A stretch of DNA of 63,601 nt, taken from positions 1 to 63,601 of the forward strand of contig BPKM01000010.1 of NCBI GenBank assembly GCA_026005135.1. The letters run 5' to 3'. The notes under the pieces are model-generated. The model was not told the origin of the DNA, ran no database searches, and was given only the letters and a program-made list of their open reading frames with translations. Source of the DNA: Leptospiraceae bacterium. Lineage in GTDB: Bacteria; Spirochaetota; Leptospiria; Leptospirales; Leptonemataceae. Below, piece by piece: positions 62,761 through 63,601 of this stretch; position 1 is the first letter of the stretch; the number at the start of each line of letters is the position of its first letter. The translations under genes were made by a program, and so were the position numbers.

Positions 62761-63601
62761 ATGAGTATAATATTATATAATATAAAATTATTTTTAGATT
62801 CTTATCAAATAGATGATTTAAAAGATAAAGTAAATATTGATTTTTTGAATAATATTTGGAAAACAGAATTTACAAAAAATCAAAGATTAGCTACAATTAT
62901 ATTAATTCAAGCCATTAAAGATTTGGCAAAAAAAATATATAAAATTGATTTTGACGCATTACAACAAAAAGTTATAGAATATAAAAAAAATAATATTACG
63001 TCTGGATTATATAATCCAGTTTTAAATAACTATATAGAAAAAGTAAAAGAAATATTTGGAAAATTTAAAATTACATCAACGACCAGATATATTTTAGATA
63101 AACCAGAGCATAAAAACGCAATAGATATTTCTTATTGTAATACAGACGACGCTTTATTTTTATTAGAGATTTTTTTATATTTATACAATAATGGCAATCA
63201 TAGATATAATTTAGATTACTGGGTAGGGATAGCATATCCTAATAATATACATTTACATTTGGAAATAAACACAAAACGAGGCTATGACTTTATAGAATAT
63301 TGGACAGGAAATTATACACAAAATAAATCAAATTTAACAAAACTAATAAAATCAACAGATTACAATTTTCGTAATGAATTAAACAAAGTAGAGCTATATT
63401 TTAGAAAAATGTCTTATGGCAAATACTATAAAGTTTTTGAATTAACAAAAGAATTAGAAGATAAAGAAAATCAAAAAATATTATTACCAGCTTTATTTTC
63501 AATTGGTGGTTTGATTATAACAGAAGATAATGACAAAAAAATTCAAAATGCCTTTTATGGTGCAGGTATAGGATTATTATTTTATTTTTTAACTACCAGA
63601 G
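62761..63601 (+). CDS. Protein of unknown function, cut by the window edge
   Basis: The frame from ATG 62761 is open to the last base (at least 280 residues). The first 90 residues are helical (FLNNIWKTEFTKNQRLATIILIQAIKDLAKKIYKIDF). Then KPEHKNAIDISYCNTDDALFL and NIHLHLEINTKRGYDFI give H-x4-D and H-x-H patterns that vaguely recall M15-type peptidases, and a hydrophobic C terminus follows (LPALFSIGGLIITEDND, FYGAGIGLLFYFL). The peptidase idea is weak. With the frameshifted wall-binding gene upstream it may belong to a phage-like or secretion cluster. Confidence 0.5.
   Translation, partial: MSIILYNIKLFLDSYQIDDLKDKVNIDFLNNIWKTEFTKNQRLATIILIQAIKDLAKKIYKIDFDALQQKVIEYKKNNITSGLYNPVLNNYIEKVKEIFGKFKITSTTRYILDKPEHKNAIDISYCNTDDALFLLEIFLYLYNNGNHRYNLDYWVGIAYPNNIHLHLEINTKRGYDFIEYWTGNYTQNKSNLTKLIKSTDYNFRNELNKVELYFRKMSYGKYYKVFELTKELEDKENQKILLPALFSIGGLIITEDNDKKIQNAFYGAGIGLLFYFLTTR

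Overview
The window is about 63.6 kb of very AT-rich bacterial DNA (by eye roughly 27-30 % G+C). It most likely comes from a spirochaete of the order Leptospirales. The evidence is a clear LipL41-type lipoprotein (34458-35546), a lipoprotein with the Leptospira-associated DUF1554 domain (19930-22059), many lipoproteins with loose spirochaetal lipoboxes, and tandem FecR proteins behind an ECF sigma factor. No strain can be named from sequence alone.

Layout. 1-3182: the end of a type II secretion operon (gspF partial, G, H, I, J). 3518-9674: a four-gene operon for an exported type II DMSO-reductase-family molybdoenzyme (alpha, beta, gamma, chaperone delta); the alpha gene has a frameshift near its 3' end. 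9736-14067: a molybdenum-cofactor (Moco) riboswitch whose 3' strand contains the ribosome-binding site of moaA, followed by moaA, a moaC-mog fusion, moeA and a MoeB-rhodanese gene. The enzyme operon and its cofactor operon are therefore adjacent, and the second can sense the cofactor. 14178-15655: a small basic protein, a pterin-carbinolamine dehydratase and a HEPN/MNT pair. 15652-24824 (minus): GlpD, a double-hotdog MaoC hydratase, a FIST protein, the DUF1554 lipoprotein, a SUFU-like protein, a DUF151-UVR protein, a possible lipoprotein and DUF4416. 24929-30176: an AAA+ ATPase whose end overlaps a tRNA-Pro, then an unknown 771-residue protein paired with a degenerate HD-GYP protein. 30588-35546: crotonyl-CoA carboxylase/reductase, an MsbA-like ABC exporter, a receiver protein and the LipL41 homologue. 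36078-42166: dGTPase, metY-metX-metW, ExbB/ExbD with a membrane protein, and a BFD-type ferredoxin. 42213-46432: ECF sigma, two FecR proteins, and a likely outer-membrane protein. 46427-55403: PssA, TsaD, a small lipoprotein, RadA, DnaB, L9, SSB, S6, alkaline phosphatase and CCA-adding enzyme. 55519-60298: a TRAP transporter with two mosaic-identical binding proteins, plus a heavy-metal-binding protein. 60743-63601: an accessory tail with DUF5618-like, a frameshifted peptidoglycan-binding protein, a PIN toxin/antitoxin pair and membrane proteins.

Non-coding structure is the most unusual part. Three copies of a roughly 180-bp non-coding transposable element (MITE) are present at 3205, 30296 and 60472. 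The two good copies have IS5/IS903-like inverted ends and perfect 9-bp target duplications. Upstream of the second TRAP binding-protein gene (56752-56980) lies an array in which small hairpins and GACGACAAC boxes alternate with G-run clusters able in principle to form quadruplexes. A similar single G-run cluster lies ahead of the molybdoenzyme beta gene (7022-7035). Neither has an explanation I recognise.
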